A stretch of 64,000 nt of DNA. Origin: Actinomyces sp. HMSC035G02. Lineage in GTDB: Bacteria > Actinomycetota > Actinomycetes > Actinomycetales > Actinomycetaceae. The DNA lies in NCBI GenBank assembly GCA_001838165.1, contig KV835914.1:7344-71343 (forward strand), written 5' to 3'. Positions 37,285-45,974 of the stretch are shown piece after piece. Under the pieces are notes generated by a model. It did not search any database. It saw nothing but the letters and a program-made list of their open reading frames with translations, and had not been told where the DNA came from. The position numbers and the translations under genes are program-made. Numbering within the stretch: the first letter of the stretch is position 1; every line of letters begins with the position of its first letter.

Positions 37285-38385
37285 TCAGGCCCCCGCTTCC
37301 GCGAGCGCGTTCACGGCGTGCGCGATTCGCTCCAGCTCGCCGGGCGTGAGGGACGGGTAGATCGGCAGGGACAGGACCTGGTCGGCCGCCTCGCGCGTGG
37401 CCGGCAGCTCCACGTCGGGGGCGTAGCGGGCGAGGGATGGCAGCTCGTGGTTCGGGATTGGGTAGTAGACGCCCGAGCCGACGCCGTATTCCTCGCGCAG
37501 GGCGTCGGCGAAGCCGTCTCTGTCCTCGGCCACGCGGATCGTGTACTGGTGGTAGACGTGCGTGGCGCCGGGCGCGACGTGCGGGACGGTGACACCGCGC
37601 AGGTGGGCGTCCAGGAAAGCGGCGTTGTTTTGGCGCGCGCGGGTCCACGCGCCGACCTTCGTGAGCTGCACGCGCCCGATGGCCGCATGGATGTCGGTCA
37701 TGCGGTTGTTGAGGCCCACGATTTCGTTGGCGTAGCGAGTCTCCATGCCCTGGTTACGCGCGAGTTTCACGCCGCGGATAACGTCGGGGTCGCTCGAGGT
37801 GACCATGCCTCCCTCGCCGCTGGTCATGTTTTTCGTCGGGTAGAAGGAAAAGGCCGCGAAGGTTCCGAAGGAGCCGACCTCGCGCCCGTGCAGGCTCGCG
37901 CCGTGCGCCTGGGCGGCGTCCTCGAAGACCATGAGTCCGTTTGCATCAGCGATCGCCTGGAGGGCGTCCATGGGGGCAGGGTGGCCGTAAAGGTGGACGG
38001 GCATGATGGCCCGCGTGCGCGGCGTGATCGCGGCCTGGGCGGCAGCAGGCGACAGCGTGAACGTGAGCGGGTCGATGTCTGCGAACACGGGGTTCGCGCC
38101 CGTGATGGCGACCGAGTTGGCGGTGGCCGCGAAGGTGAAGGAGGGGACGATGACCTCGTCGCCCGGCCCAATCCCGGCGGCGAGCAGCCCCAGGTGCAGG
38201 GCCGAGGTCCCCGAGTTGACAGCGGCGGCCTGGGTGCCGGGCACCAACGCGGCTGCGAACTCTTCCTCGAAGGCGGCGACCTGGGGGCCCTGGGCGATCA
38301 TGCCCGTGCGCATGACAGCTGCGACCGCGTCGATCTCCTCCTCGCCGATGAGCGGGCGTGCGGGTGGGATGAACGGCTGCGTCAC
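37285..38385 (-). CDS. DegT/DnrJ/EryC1/StrS aminotransferase (WbpE-like)
   Basis: The 366-residue PLP enzyme begins FIPPARPLIGEEEIDAV and has the DegT core: VNSGTSALHLGL, VIVPSFTFAATANSV, FEDAAQAHGA and the PLP-binding lysine in YPTKNMTSGEGG. Such enzymes transaminate keto sugars; beside a WbpB-like oxidase and a WbpD-like acyltransferase it should install the 3-amino group on a UDP-GlcNAcA derivative. It overlaps the acyltransferase stop by four bases. Confidence 0.88.
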   Translation of the reverse strand: MTQPFIPPARPLIGEEEIDAVAAVMRTGMIAQGPQVAAFEEEFAAALVPGTQAAAVNSGTSALHLGLLAAGIGPGDEVIVPSFTFAATANSVAITGANPVFADIDPLTFTLSPAAAQAAITPRTRAIMPVHLYGHPAPMDALQAIADANGLMVFEDAAQAHGASLHGREVGSFGTFAAFSFYPTKNMTSGEGGMVTSSDPDVIRGVKLARNQGMETRYANEIVGLNNRMTDIHAAIGRVQLTKVGAWTRARQNNAAFLDAHLRGVTVPHVAPGATHVYHQYTIRVAEDRDGFADALREEYGVGSGVYYPIPNHELPSLARYAPDVELPATREAADQVLSLPIYPSLTPGELERIAHAVNALAEAGA

Positions 38386-39047
38386 TGCTGGTCCTCACGG
38401 GTTTGGTCAGGCGTCTCGACGCCATTCGGGGACGAGGCCTGGGCCTCCTCGGGCGATAGGGCGCCGTCTCGCTCGACGTAGCGGCGTCCCGAGGCCGGAC
38501 ACACCCACGTGCGTTCCAAGGCCTCGCTGGTGGTGGCGTCGGCGGCCACGAGGGGCACCCCGGCCTCGCCGACCCACCCGACGCGGCGCGCGGGGACGCC
38601 GACGACGAGAGCGTAGGGCGCGACGTCTCGGGTGACGACCGCGCCTGCGCCGACCGAGGCCCACGCGCCAATGCGCACGGGGGCCACGCAGACGGCGCGC
38701 GCTCCGATGGCTGCTCCGCGCTCGACGGTAACGCCGACGCGATCCCAGTCGCTCGCGTTCTTCAGGGTGCCGTCGGCGTTGATCGCACGAGGAGCGTGAT
38801 CGTTCGTTAGGACGGCCGCGGGGCCAACAAAAACGCCGTCGGCCAGGGACGCGGGCTCGTAGACGAGCGCGTAGTTCTGGATCTTGCAGCGCGCACCGAC
38901 CCTCACGCCTTCGCCGATGTAGGCGCCACGTCCAACGATCGTCTCATCCCCGATCCGCGCGTCCTCGCGCACCTGGGCGAGGTGCCAAACGCGCGCGCTG
39001 GGAGCGACGATCGCGCTGGGCGCGACGTCGGCGCTGGGCTCGATCAC
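38382..39047 (-). CDS. Left-handed beta-helix acyltransferase (WbpD-like)
   Basis: From the GTG at 39047 the protein has 221 residues of hexapeptide repeats (VAPSAIVAPSARVWHLAQV, then IGDETIVGRGAYIGEGVRVG and VGAGAVVTRDVAPYALVVGVPAR). This is the left-handed beta-helix of acetyl-CoA-dependent acyltransferases. The KIQNYALVYE stretch is typical of the WbpD group, which acetylates the 3-amino group of UDP-GlcNAc(3N)A. The last 40 residues add a short domain with VCPASGRRYVERDG. It opens the acyltransferase-aminotransferase-oxidase operon. Confidence 0.85.
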   Translation of the reverse strand: MIEPSADVAPSAIVAPSARVWHLAQVREDARIGDETIVGRGAYIGEGVRVGARCKIQNYALVYEPASLADGVFVGPAAVLTNDHAPRAINADGTLKNASDWDRVGVTVERGAAIGARAVCVAPVRIGAWASVGAGAVVTRDVAPYALVVGVPARRVGWVGEAGVPLVAADATTSEALERTWVCPASGRRYVERDGALSPEEAQASSPNGVETPDQTREDQQ

Positions 39048-39161
39048 TGGGTCCCCCTGTCGTTGTCTGCGTGCGCGCGTGCGAGCACTGGGGCACTGCG
39101 CGCCCTTCCGGATACCCCACACTATAGGCGCGCGCCCATCCCGATGTGCGACACTAATCAA

Positions 39162-39842
39162 ATGCAGATCGGCTCCGACACGTGGGTGGTGATCCCCGCG
39201 TTCAACGAGGCGTCCGTCATCGGGGGCGTCGTCGCGGGAGTCCGCACCTTTTTTCCGCGTGTCCTCGTCGTCGATGACGCGTCAAGTGACGACACCGCTG
39301 CCGTCGCCCGCGCCGCGGGTGCCTACACCGCGCGCCATCCGCTCAACCTGGGGCAGGGCGCTGCCCTCCAAACCGGTTTCGAAGCGGCCCTCGCCCGCGG
39401 GGCGCGATACGTGGTCACCTTCGATGCCGACGGCCAGCACGACCCCGCCGAGGCGGCCGCCATGGTCGAGCGGGCACGCCGGGAGGACCTCGCGTTCCTC
39501 CTCGGCTCTCGTTTCCTGTCGGGTTCCCCGTCGTCGGCGGGTAGGGTCAAACGCGCCATGCTGCGCCTGGGAGCTACGGTGGACCGGCTGCGCACGGGCT
39601 TGGATCTCACGGACACACACAACGGGCTGCGCGTCATCCGCGCTGACGCCCTCGCCCACGTGCATCTCACCCACGCGCGCATGGCCCACGCCTCGCAGAT
39701 CGTCTCCCAGCTGGCCGCCTGTGGCCTTCCCGGCGCCGAGCACCCGGTGACGATTTCCTACACGGACTACTCGCGGGCGAAGGGCCAACCTCTACTCAAC
39801 TCCGTCAACATCGTCGTCGACCTCGCATTGGGGGGACGATGA
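39162..39842 (+). CDS. GT2 glycosyltransferase, polyprenyl-phosphate sugar synthase type
   Basis: The 226-residue protein starts WVVIPAFNEASVIGGVV and has VLVVDDASSDDTAAVA and the DxD in VTFDADGQHDP, as in dolichol-phosphate-mannose-synthase-like GT2 enzymes. THNGLRVIRADAL follows. I chose the ATG at 39162; an ATG at 39144 adds six residues. It overlaps a DUF2304 gene by four bases, the same arrangement as the pair at 20.7-21.8 kb. Confidence 0.85.
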   Translation: MQIGSDTWVVIPAFNEASVIGGVVAGVRTFFPRVLVVDDASSDDTAAVARAAGAYTARHPLNLGQGAALQTGFEAALARGARYVVTFDADGQHDPAEAAAMVERARREDLAFLLGSRFLSGSPSSAGRVKRAMLRLGATVDRLRTGLDLTDTHNGLRVIRADALAHVHLTHARMAHASQIVSQLAACGLPGAEHPVTISYTDYSRAKGQPLLNSVNIVVDLALGGR

Positions 39843-40309
39843 GCACCTACCTCGCCATCCGCATCCTCCTGCTCCTCGCCCTCGCGCTCACCGCGTGGTG
39901 GCTGGTGCGCCCGGTGTCCTCGGCCTCATCCCTGGCGTTGCGCCGACTCGGCATTGGAGCGGTCGTCGCCGCGGCTATCGTGGCCATCCTCGTGCCCTCG
40001 CTGGCCAACACGGCCGCCCGTGCAATCGGCGTTGAGCGAGGGGTCAACCTGATCGTCTACGGCCTCGTCATCGCGTTGATCGCACAGATGGTGACCGGCT
40101 ATCGACGTGAGGCCCGCGCCGAGGAACGCATGGCTGAACTGGCCCGGGCCCTCGCCCTCGCGCACGTCCTTCCACCCGACGATTCGGGGGACGCGAACAC
40201 CGAGACGGGCAGCTCACACGCCGATACGAGCGAAGTGGAACGCGCCGCTAACGGCCCTGCTTCACCGACAAATACGTCAGATAACGATATGGTTACGAAT
40301 GATGAGTAA
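39839..40309 (+). CDS. DUF2304 membrane protein
   Basis: The 156-residue protein has three hydrophobic helices (about 3-22, 36-58, 67-85), a short charged helix (RREARAEERMAELARALALAH) and a disordered acidic tail. The helix count and order match DUF2304 and its relative at 20668. It is coupled to the GT2 upstream by an ATGA overlap, and the following LCP gene starts just before its stop. A role in handling a lipid-linked sugar is presumed. Confidence 0.75.
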   Translation: MSTYLAIRILLLLALALTAWWLVRPVSSASSLALRRLGIGAVVAAAIVAILVPSLANTAARAIGVERGVNLIVYGLVIALIAQMVTGYRREARAEERMAELARALALAHVLPPDDSGDANTETGSSHADTSEVERAANGPASPTNTSDNDMVTNDE

Positions 40310-41621
40310 CGTGAATCTGCGACCGATCCAGCACTCGGCCGTCAACTTCGGACGCTTCGGCTTCCTGCGCGGCGCACTCGCCGTGCTCCTGGCCGGGGTC
40401 CTGTTTGTCGTGTCCTCTGCAGGCTTCGTCTACGCGAAGCTGAGCACCCAGTTCGCCAACCGCGTCGTCAGCATCGACGCCTACGCGAGCGACGAACAGA
40501 ACAAGGCCACCCCGGACTCCTTCGAAGGCCGCGCCGTCAACATCCTCGTGGTCGGCACCGACTCGCGTAACGGCGCCAGCGGCGAGCTGGGCGCGGGCGA
40601 CGCAGATGACGTTCCCGGCCTGCGCAACGACTCGACGATGGTGATTCACGTCAGCGCGGATCGCTCCCGCGTGCAGATCGTTTCCATCCCCCGCGACACC
40701 CTCGTGGACATCCCGGCGTGTAAGCACCGCGATGGCACCACGAGCGAGCCGACCACCGACGACATGTTCAACAACGCGATGGTCTACGGCGCGAACGGCG
40801 GCGACGAACCAGAAGACATCGGCCCCGGCATCGCGTGCGTGCGCTCGACCGTCGAAAAGCTCTCCGGCATGTCCATCGACGCCTTCATGGTCGTTGATTT
40901 TGCGGGCTTTGTTAACATGATCGACGCCCTGGGCGGCGTCTGGTTCAACATCCCCGATCGCATCGACGATGACTCTGCCCAGCTCTACATCGACGCGGGC
41001 TGCTGGAAGCTGTCGGGAGTGCACGCGCTGGCCTACATGCGCTCGCGTAAGGGTCAGGGTGACGGCTCCGACATCTCCCGTATCGGCCGCCAGCAGCAGC
41101 TGATTTCCGCGATGCTGCGCGAGCTGCAGGACAAGAACTACGTGACGGACCCCGGCGCGCTCATCAGCTTCCTGCAGGCTGCGATTTCCTCCGTGAACGT
41201 GTCCCCCAACCTGGGCAACGCCAGCTCGGACGCGTCCCTCCTCATCAACGTGCTGCAAAACATCGACCGTTCCAACATCCAGTTCGTGACGATGCCCGTC
41301 GACGAGCCCTCCTGGGATCCGAACCGCCGCATCCCCTCCGATCCGATGGCCCGCAACGTGTGGAACGCCCTGAAGAACGACCAGGCTCTGCCCGTTGGTA
41401 CGACCTACACGGATGGCAACGGCGCGCAGCTCGTTGTTCCCGATCCGACCGCGACGACGGCTCCTTCGACGCCCACTCCGACGCAGGCTCCGACGACCGA
41501 CCCCAGCTCGCAGGATTCCTCCACGGATAACACCGAGCAGTCCGCCTCCGTCGCGAATAACGCGGCGAACGAAGAATCCGCCAAGCAGACAGCCGCTACC
41601 TGCCCGCCGAAGAACCAATGA
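40302..41621 (+). CDS. LytR-CpsA-Psr family wall glycopolymer ligase
   Basis: LCP proteins transfer lipid-linked glycans to peptidoglycan. From the ATG at 40302 the protein has 439 residues: a cytoplasmic start, one membrane helix (about residues 24-45), then the LCP domain with NILVVGTDSRNG, the Arg-rich VQIVSIPRDTLVDIP and ISRIGRQQQLISAML. The C-terminus is a long Thr/Pro/Ser-rich tail. Start and stop overlap both neighbours, placing it in the GT2-DUF2304-LCP-LCP operon. An in-frame ATG three bases upstream is an alternative. Confidence 0.92.
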   Translation: MSNVNLRPIQHSAVNFGRFGFLRGALAVLLAGVLFVVSSAGFVYAKLSTQFANRVVSIDAYASDEQNKATPDSFEGRAVNILVVGTDSRNGASGELGAGDADDVPGLRNDSTMVIHVSADRSRVQIVSIPRDTLVDIPACKHRDGTTSEPTTDDMFNNAMVYGANGGDEPEDIGPGIACVRSTVEKLSGMSIDAFMVVDFAGFVNMIDALGGVWFNIPDRIDDDSAQLYIDAGCWKLSGVHALAYMRSRKGQGDGSDISRIGRQQQLISAMLRELQDKNYVTDPGALISFLQAAISSVNVSPNLGNASSDASLLINVLQNIDRSNIQFVTMPVDEPSWDPNRRIPSDPMARNVWNALKNDQALPVGTTYTDGNGAQLVVPDPTATTAPSTPTPTQAPTTDPSSQDSSTDNTEQSASVANNAANEESAKQTAATCPPKNQ

Positions 41622-43009
41622 GTAATCCTCCTTCGTTTACGCCCGACCCGAAGCGACGCCGCCCCGGATCCGACGACGCTCACGTCGTTGGTGAGGAGGT
41701 GCGCGGTGGCGCGCCCACTCCCCCTCCGGAGGCTCTGGCCCCGCAGATGTGGAGGATCTCGGACGACGAGGCCGCGGCGGCTCGCCCGCTGATGCCCCGC
41801 ACGCTGGATCAGCCGCAGAGGGACTCTCAGTCGATTTTCCCGCGCCGCACCCCGGCCCAGCAGCCGCCGTCGTTCCAGCCGGCCTCGGCCGCCAACCCGC
41901 CGTCCTACGCGCCGGGATCCGGCCGTTCGTCGGGCTCGGGCACGTATGCCCCGTCGGGTAACGGCCCTCGTCAGGTGACGATCAATCGTTCCCAGAGCGC
42001 TCCCGTAGTGGCGCCCGCGCAGGCCTCGCCGGTCGCTCCCACAGCGCCTGCTGCGAAGCCCAGGCGACGCAAGCGCCGCCACCCGATCCTCAAGACCCTG
42101 TGCCTGTTTCTGGTTCTCGTCCTCGCATGGGGCGGATTCCTCATGTGGGATGCCAACACGAACATGGGTCGCGTGAGCGCCCTGTCGGGGGCCGCCGACA
42201 CTCCGGGCACGACCTACCTGCTGGCGGGTTCCGACTCGCGCGCCGACGGCGCCGTCCAGGACGGCTTCAACGAGTCCGAACGCGCCGACTCGATCATGCT
42301 CGTCAACGTCGCTCCGAACGGACAGAAGGTCGCGCTGTCGATCCCGCGTGACACCTATGCAGAGATCCCGGGCGTCGGCTGGGACAAGATCAACGCCTCC
42401 TACGCCTACGGCGGCCCACAGCTGCTCGTGGAAACCGTGGAGAAGCTGACAGGCCTGACAATCGATCACTTCGTGCAGATCGGCATGGGTGCCGTGCCCG
42501 ACATGGTGGACGCCGTCGACGGGGTCGAGCTGTGCTACGACAACGACGCGGACGACCAGTATTCCGGCCTGAAATGGACCGCGGGCTGCCACACGGTGGA
42601 CGGAACGACTGCCCTGCAGTTCTCGCGTATGCGCTACCAGGACCCCGAGGGCGATATCGGCCGTACGAAGCGTCAGCGCCAGGTGATTTCAAAGGTCATT
42701 TCCTCGGCAGCCTCGCCCTCGACCCTCGTTAATCCCGCGAAGACCCTGCGCGTGGAGCGCGCCGGTTCCAAGTCCTTCACCATCGACGAGGATTCCTCAG
42801 TCGTGACTGTCGCGTCGCTCGTGTGGGCACTGCGCGGTGCATCGTCGAATCAGATGATGGGCGTCCCCCCGATCGAGTCGCTGAACTTCACGACGAACGC
42901 CGGGGCCTCCGCGGTTCTGCTGCGCGACACGACGGCGGACGACTTCTTCGCCAAGCTCCGCGCGGGCACCCTTACGACAGCCGACCTCAACCAGGTCGAC
43001 GGAGTGTAG
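41618..43009 (+). CDS. LytR-CpsA-Psr family wall glycopolymer ligase
   Basis: This 463-residue protein has an unusually long Pro/Ser/Arg-rich cytoplasmic N-terminus (about 1-150), a membrane helix (about 157-178), and an LCP domain with TYLLAGSDSRADG, VALSIPRDTYAEIPG, DKINASYAYGG and IGRTKRQRQVISKV. It overlaps the preceding LCP gene by four bases. Two LCP enzymes in one operon may serve two polymers or work in tandem. A terminator shared with galE follows. Confidence 0.92.
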   Translation: MSNPPSFTPDPKRRRPGSDDAHVVGEEVRGGAPTPPPEALAPQMWRISDDEAAAARPLMPRTLDQPQRDSQSIFPRRTPAQQPPSFQPASAANPPSYAPGSGRSSGSGTYAPSGNGPRQVTINRSQSAPVVAPAQASPVAPTAPAAKPRRRKRRHPILKTLCLFLVLVLAWGGFLMWDANTNMGRVSALSGAADTPGTTYLLAGSDSRADGAVQDGFNESERADSIMLVNVAPNGQKVALSIPRDTYAEIPGVGWDKINASYAYGGPQLLVETVEKLTGLTIDHFVQIGMGAVPDMVDAVDGVELCYDNDADDQYSGLKWTAGCHTVDGTTALQFSRMRYQDPEGDIGRTKRQRQVISKVISSAASPSTLVNPAKTLRVERAGSKSFTIDEDSSVVTVASLVWALRGASSNQMMGVPPIESLNFTTNAGASAVLLRDTTADDFFAKLRAGTLTTADLNQVDGV

Positions 43010-43051
43010 CGCTCGCCTCTACGCCTCGCGCGACCGACCAAACAAAGGACC

Positions 43052-43084
43052 CCGGCCTCGTTCCCACTAAAGGAACGAGGCCGG
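43052..43084. terminator. Bidirectional terminator between LCP gene and galE
   Basis: CCGGCCTCGTTCC (43052-43064) pairs perfectly with GGAACGAGGCCGG (43072-43084) around a 7-nt loop between two converging genes. Confidence 0.85.
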
Positions 43085-43106
43085 AGCTTAGTCAGAGCAC
43101 ACGCGC

Positions 43107-44102
43107 TCAGGAGCCAGGGACGGTGATCGGACGCGGACCCGCCTGCCAGCCTTCCCACGCGGAAGTGAGGATCTCGTCGAGGCCATTGTTAGCCTTCCAG
43201 CCCAGATCCACGCCGATGGACAGCGGGTCGCCGATCAGCTTGGGCGGGTCGCCCGCGCGGCGGTCCAGCTCCTCGACCGGGAAGTCCCAGCCGATGACGC
43301 GGCGCAGGCCGTCGATGATCTCGCGCACGGAGGTGCCCAGGCCGGTGCCCACGTTGTAGGTGTGGTGGTCGGGCTGGCGCCCCTCGGCGAGCACGTCCAG
43401 GGCGGCGATGTGGGCCTCGGCCAGGTCCAGGACGTGGATGTAGTCGCGCACGCAGGTGCCATCCGGGGTGTCGTAGTCGGTGCCGAAGATCTTGGCACTC
43501 TCGCCGCGCTCAATGCGGTCGAGGACCATGGGGATCAGGTTCATGATGGCCGGGTCGGCCAGGTCGGGCCAGCCGGCGCCCGCGACGTTGAAGTAGCGCA
43601 GGCCGATCCACTTCAGGTCCCAGGCGCGTTCGCAGTCAGCCATCATCCATTCGCCGATCAGCTTGGTCTCGCCGTAGGGGTTGATGGGGTGTCCGGCCAT
43701 GTCCTCGGTGACGACCTCGGCGGTGGGGATGCCGTAGACGGCGGCCGAGGAGGAGAAGATCATCTGGTCGACGCCGGCGTCCTCCATGGCGGCCAGCACG
43801 TTGGCCATGCCGCCGATGTTCTGCTGGTAGTACCAGGCGGGGCGCGCAACGGACTCGCCGACCTGCTTGCGGGCGGAGAAGTGGATGACGGCCGTGACGT
43901 CCTCGTCCACCATGAGGTTGGAGAGAACGGAACGGGCTTCATCGGTAGCGACATCGAGGCGAACCAGGGGCGTGTCCCCGATCCTGGCCGCGTTGGAGGT
44001 GGATAGGTCATCAACGACGACGACGCGATCCCCGCGCTGACGCAGGAGGCGGACAACGTGTGCGCCGATGTAGCCGGCGCCGCCACAAACGAGAATGCTC
44101 AT
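43107..44102 (-). CDS. galE: UDP-glucose 4-epimerase
   Basis: GalE interconverts UDP-glucose and UDP-galactose (or the GlcNAc/GalNAc pair). The 331-residue protein starts SILVCGGAGYIGAHVVRLL (NAD loop), has the SSSAAVYG motif and the catalytic YxxxK in NPYGETKLI, with ACGDVRDYIHV-type sequence as CVRDYIHVLDLAEAH. It faces the LCP operon and shares its terminator. It can supply galactose for the surface glycan as well as central metabolism. Confidence 0.92.
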   Translation of the reverse strand: MSILVCGGAGYIGAHVVRLLRQRGDRVVVVDDLSTSNAARIGDTPLVRLDVATDEARSVLSNLMVDEDVTAVIHFSARKQVGESVARPAWYYQQNIGGMANVLAAMEDAGVDQMIFSSSAAVYGIPTAEVVTEDMAGHPINPYGETKLIGEWMMADCERAWDLKWIGLRYFNVAGAGWPDLADPAIMNLIPMVLDRIERGESAKIFGTDYDTPDGTCVRDYIHVLDLAEAHIAALDVLAEGRQPDHHTYNVGTGLGTSVREIIDGLRRVIGWDFPVEELDRRAGDPPKLIGDPLSIGVDLGWKANNGLDEILTSAWEGWQAGPRPITVPGS

Positions 44103-44165
44103 GGCTTCAGGATACGACGCGCCGCCCCCTCGCGGCTACCCGCGCGGGGCTTGTGTTGCGCGGCC

Positions 44166-44720
44166 TCAGCGTGCCTGGGAGACGCGCTGGGCGAGGGCCG
44201 CGCCCTTTGCGCTGGCCACGTCTCGAAGGTCCTTCTGAAAGTCGCGCATCGAGGCACGCAGGGTCTCGGCTCGTTCTCCTTCGCCGGCGCCGAGGATGCG
44301 CGCGGCCAGCAGTCCCGCGTTGCGCGCGCCTGCGATGGACACGGTCGCGACGGGCACGCCCGCAGGCATCTGGACGATGGAGTGCAGGGAGTCGACGCCG
44401 TCGAGGTGCTTGAGGGGCACGGGCACGCCGATGACGGGCAGTTCGGTGAGGGCGGCGAGCATACCGGGCAGGTGTGCCGCTCCCCCGGCTCCAGCGATGA
44501 TGACGCGCAGGCCGCGCGCGGACGCGGATCGCCCGTAAGCGACCATATCCTCGGGCATGCGGTGGGCGGAGACGACGCCGACCTCGCAGGCGATGCCGAA
44601 TTCGGCGAGGGCACCGACGGCCGCTTCCATCGTGGGCCAGTCGGAGTCGGAACCCATGACGACGCCGACGAGCGGGTCCTCGCCGGTGGCGGTCAGCTGG
44701 ATGTCGAGCTCGGTGGTCAT
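44166..44720 (-). CDS. purE: N5-carboxyaminoimidazole ribonucleotide mutase PurE
   Basis: PurE converts N5-CAIR to CAIR in purine synthesis. From the ATG at 44720 (after AAAGGAC) the protein has 184 residues, with [14 protein letters not shown], a catalytic-type His in [11 protein letters not shown] and [16 protein letters not shown]. It follows purK by about 65 bases; the gap carries a lone GAGGCCGGGG motif rather than a hairpin, so the two can be one operon. Confidence 0.95.
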   Translation of the reverse strand: MTTELDIQLTATGEDPLVGVVMGSDSDWPTMEAAVGALAEFGIACEVGVVSAHRMPEDMVAYGRSASARGLRVIIAGAGGAAHLPGMLAALTELPVIGVPVPLKHLDGVDSLHSIVQMPAGVPVATVSIAGARNAGLLAARILGAGEGERAETLRASMRDFQKDLRDVASAKGAALAQRVSQAR

Positions 44721-44786
44721 GGGCAGTCCTTTCGAGAGGGAACGAGGCCGGGGCACCTGGTCCTTCGGCCACGGACAGTGTGAGGG

Positions 44787-45941
44787 TTAGTCGGTGGGGG
44801 CCTCGCCCTGCAGGGCGCTGACGGCCGCCCGGGCTCGTTCGAGAGCGAGGAGGGGATCCGAGTCGACGACGGTGACGTGGCCGAGCTTGCGGCCCGGGCG
44901 CACCTCCTTGCCGTAGAGGTGAACCTTCGCGCCCGCTCCCCCGGATGCGAAGGCGTCCGCAAGGGCGCGCGCAGGCTGAGCGTGGGAGGAGCCGAGCAGG
45001 TTGACCATCACTGCGTACGTGCCCGGTGCGCGCAGCTGGGTGGAGCCCAGCGGCAGGTCGAGGACAGCGCGCAGGTGCTGCTCGAATTGGCTGGTGACGG
45101 CCCCGTCGATGGTCCAGTGTCCCGTGTTGTGGGGGCGCATGGCGAGCTCGTTGACGAGGACGCGTTCGTCCGCGCCCTCACCGACGACGAACATTTCCAC
45201 GGCGAGGACGCCGGTGACGTCCAGCTCGTCGGCGATGCGCTCGCCAATGTGGCGGGCCTCGGCGGCCGTCTCGGGTCGGATGCCAACGGCTGGCGCGGTG
45301 ACCTCGGCGCACACGCCGTCGATCTGCACGGTGGAGGCGACGGGCCACGAGGCGATCTCACCCGAGGGGGTGCGCGCGAGGAGCGCCGCCACCTCGCCGG
45401 TGAAGGGAACCAGGGCCTCGGCCAGCAGGGGGCCGTTGCCCCACCAGGAGGCCACGTCTGCGGGGCTGTGGGCGATCGTCACGCCGTGCCCGTCGTATCC
45501 GCCGCGCGGGGTTTTGACGATGAGGGGCCATCCGATCGTCGCGCCGAATTCTTCCAGCTGGGCCTCGTCCTCGGCACGCGCCCACGCGGGGCACGGGATG
45601 CCCATCTCGGTGAGGCGCTCGCGCATGGCCAGTTTGTCCTGCGCGTACAGGAGGGCGCTGGCCGGGGGTTGAACGGAGACGAGGCGGGCGGCCTCCTCCA
45701 TCGTGGGGGCCGGGATGTGCTCGTGCTCGAAGGTGAGGACGTCCGCGCCGTCGACGAGCGCGCGGACCGCGTCCAGGTCGGCGGGCTCACCTACCGCTTT
45801 GTCGACGGTCACCTGACCGGTCGACCCGTCTGAGGCCTCGACGAGGGCCCGAAGATTGATACCGAGCGCGACCGCGCTCTCCTGCATCATGCGTGCCAGC
45901 TGTCCGCCGCCGATGACGGCAACGGTGGGAGGGGTCAGCAT
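44787..45941 (-). CDS. purK: N5-carboxyaminoimidazole ribonucleotide synthase PurK
   Basis: PurK makes N5-CAIR from AIR, ATP and bicarbonate. The 384-residue protein starts with VAVIGGGQLARMM, has the ATP-grasp segment PLIVKTPRGGYDGHGV and VNELAMRPHNTGHWTIDGAVTSQFEQHLRA-type C-terminal motifs in parts (NELAMRPHNTGHWT). I chose the ATG at 45941; a GTG at 45953 is possible. It is followed by purE, as usual. Confidence 0.95.
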   Translation of the reverse strand: MLTPPTVAVIGGGQLARMMQESAVALGINLRALVEASDGSTGQVTVDKAVGEPADLDAVRALVDGADVLTFEHEHIPAPTMEEAARLVSVQPPASALLYAQDKLAMRERLTEMGIPCPAWARAEDEAQLEEFGATIGWPLIVKTPRGGYDGHGVTIAHSPADVASWWGNGPLLAEALVPFTGEVAALLARTPSGEIASWPVASTVQIDGVCAEVTAPAVGIRPETAAEARHIGERIADELDVTGVLAVEMFVVGEGADERVLVNELAMRPHNTGHWTIDGAVTSQFEQHLRAVLDLPLGSTQLRAPGTYAVMVNLLGSSHAQPARALADAFASGGAGAKVHLYGKEVRPGRKLGHVTVVDSDPLLALERARAAVSALQGEAPTD

Positions 45942-45974
45942 CTCGTGTTCCACGCCTTTCAATGTACTCCGCTG

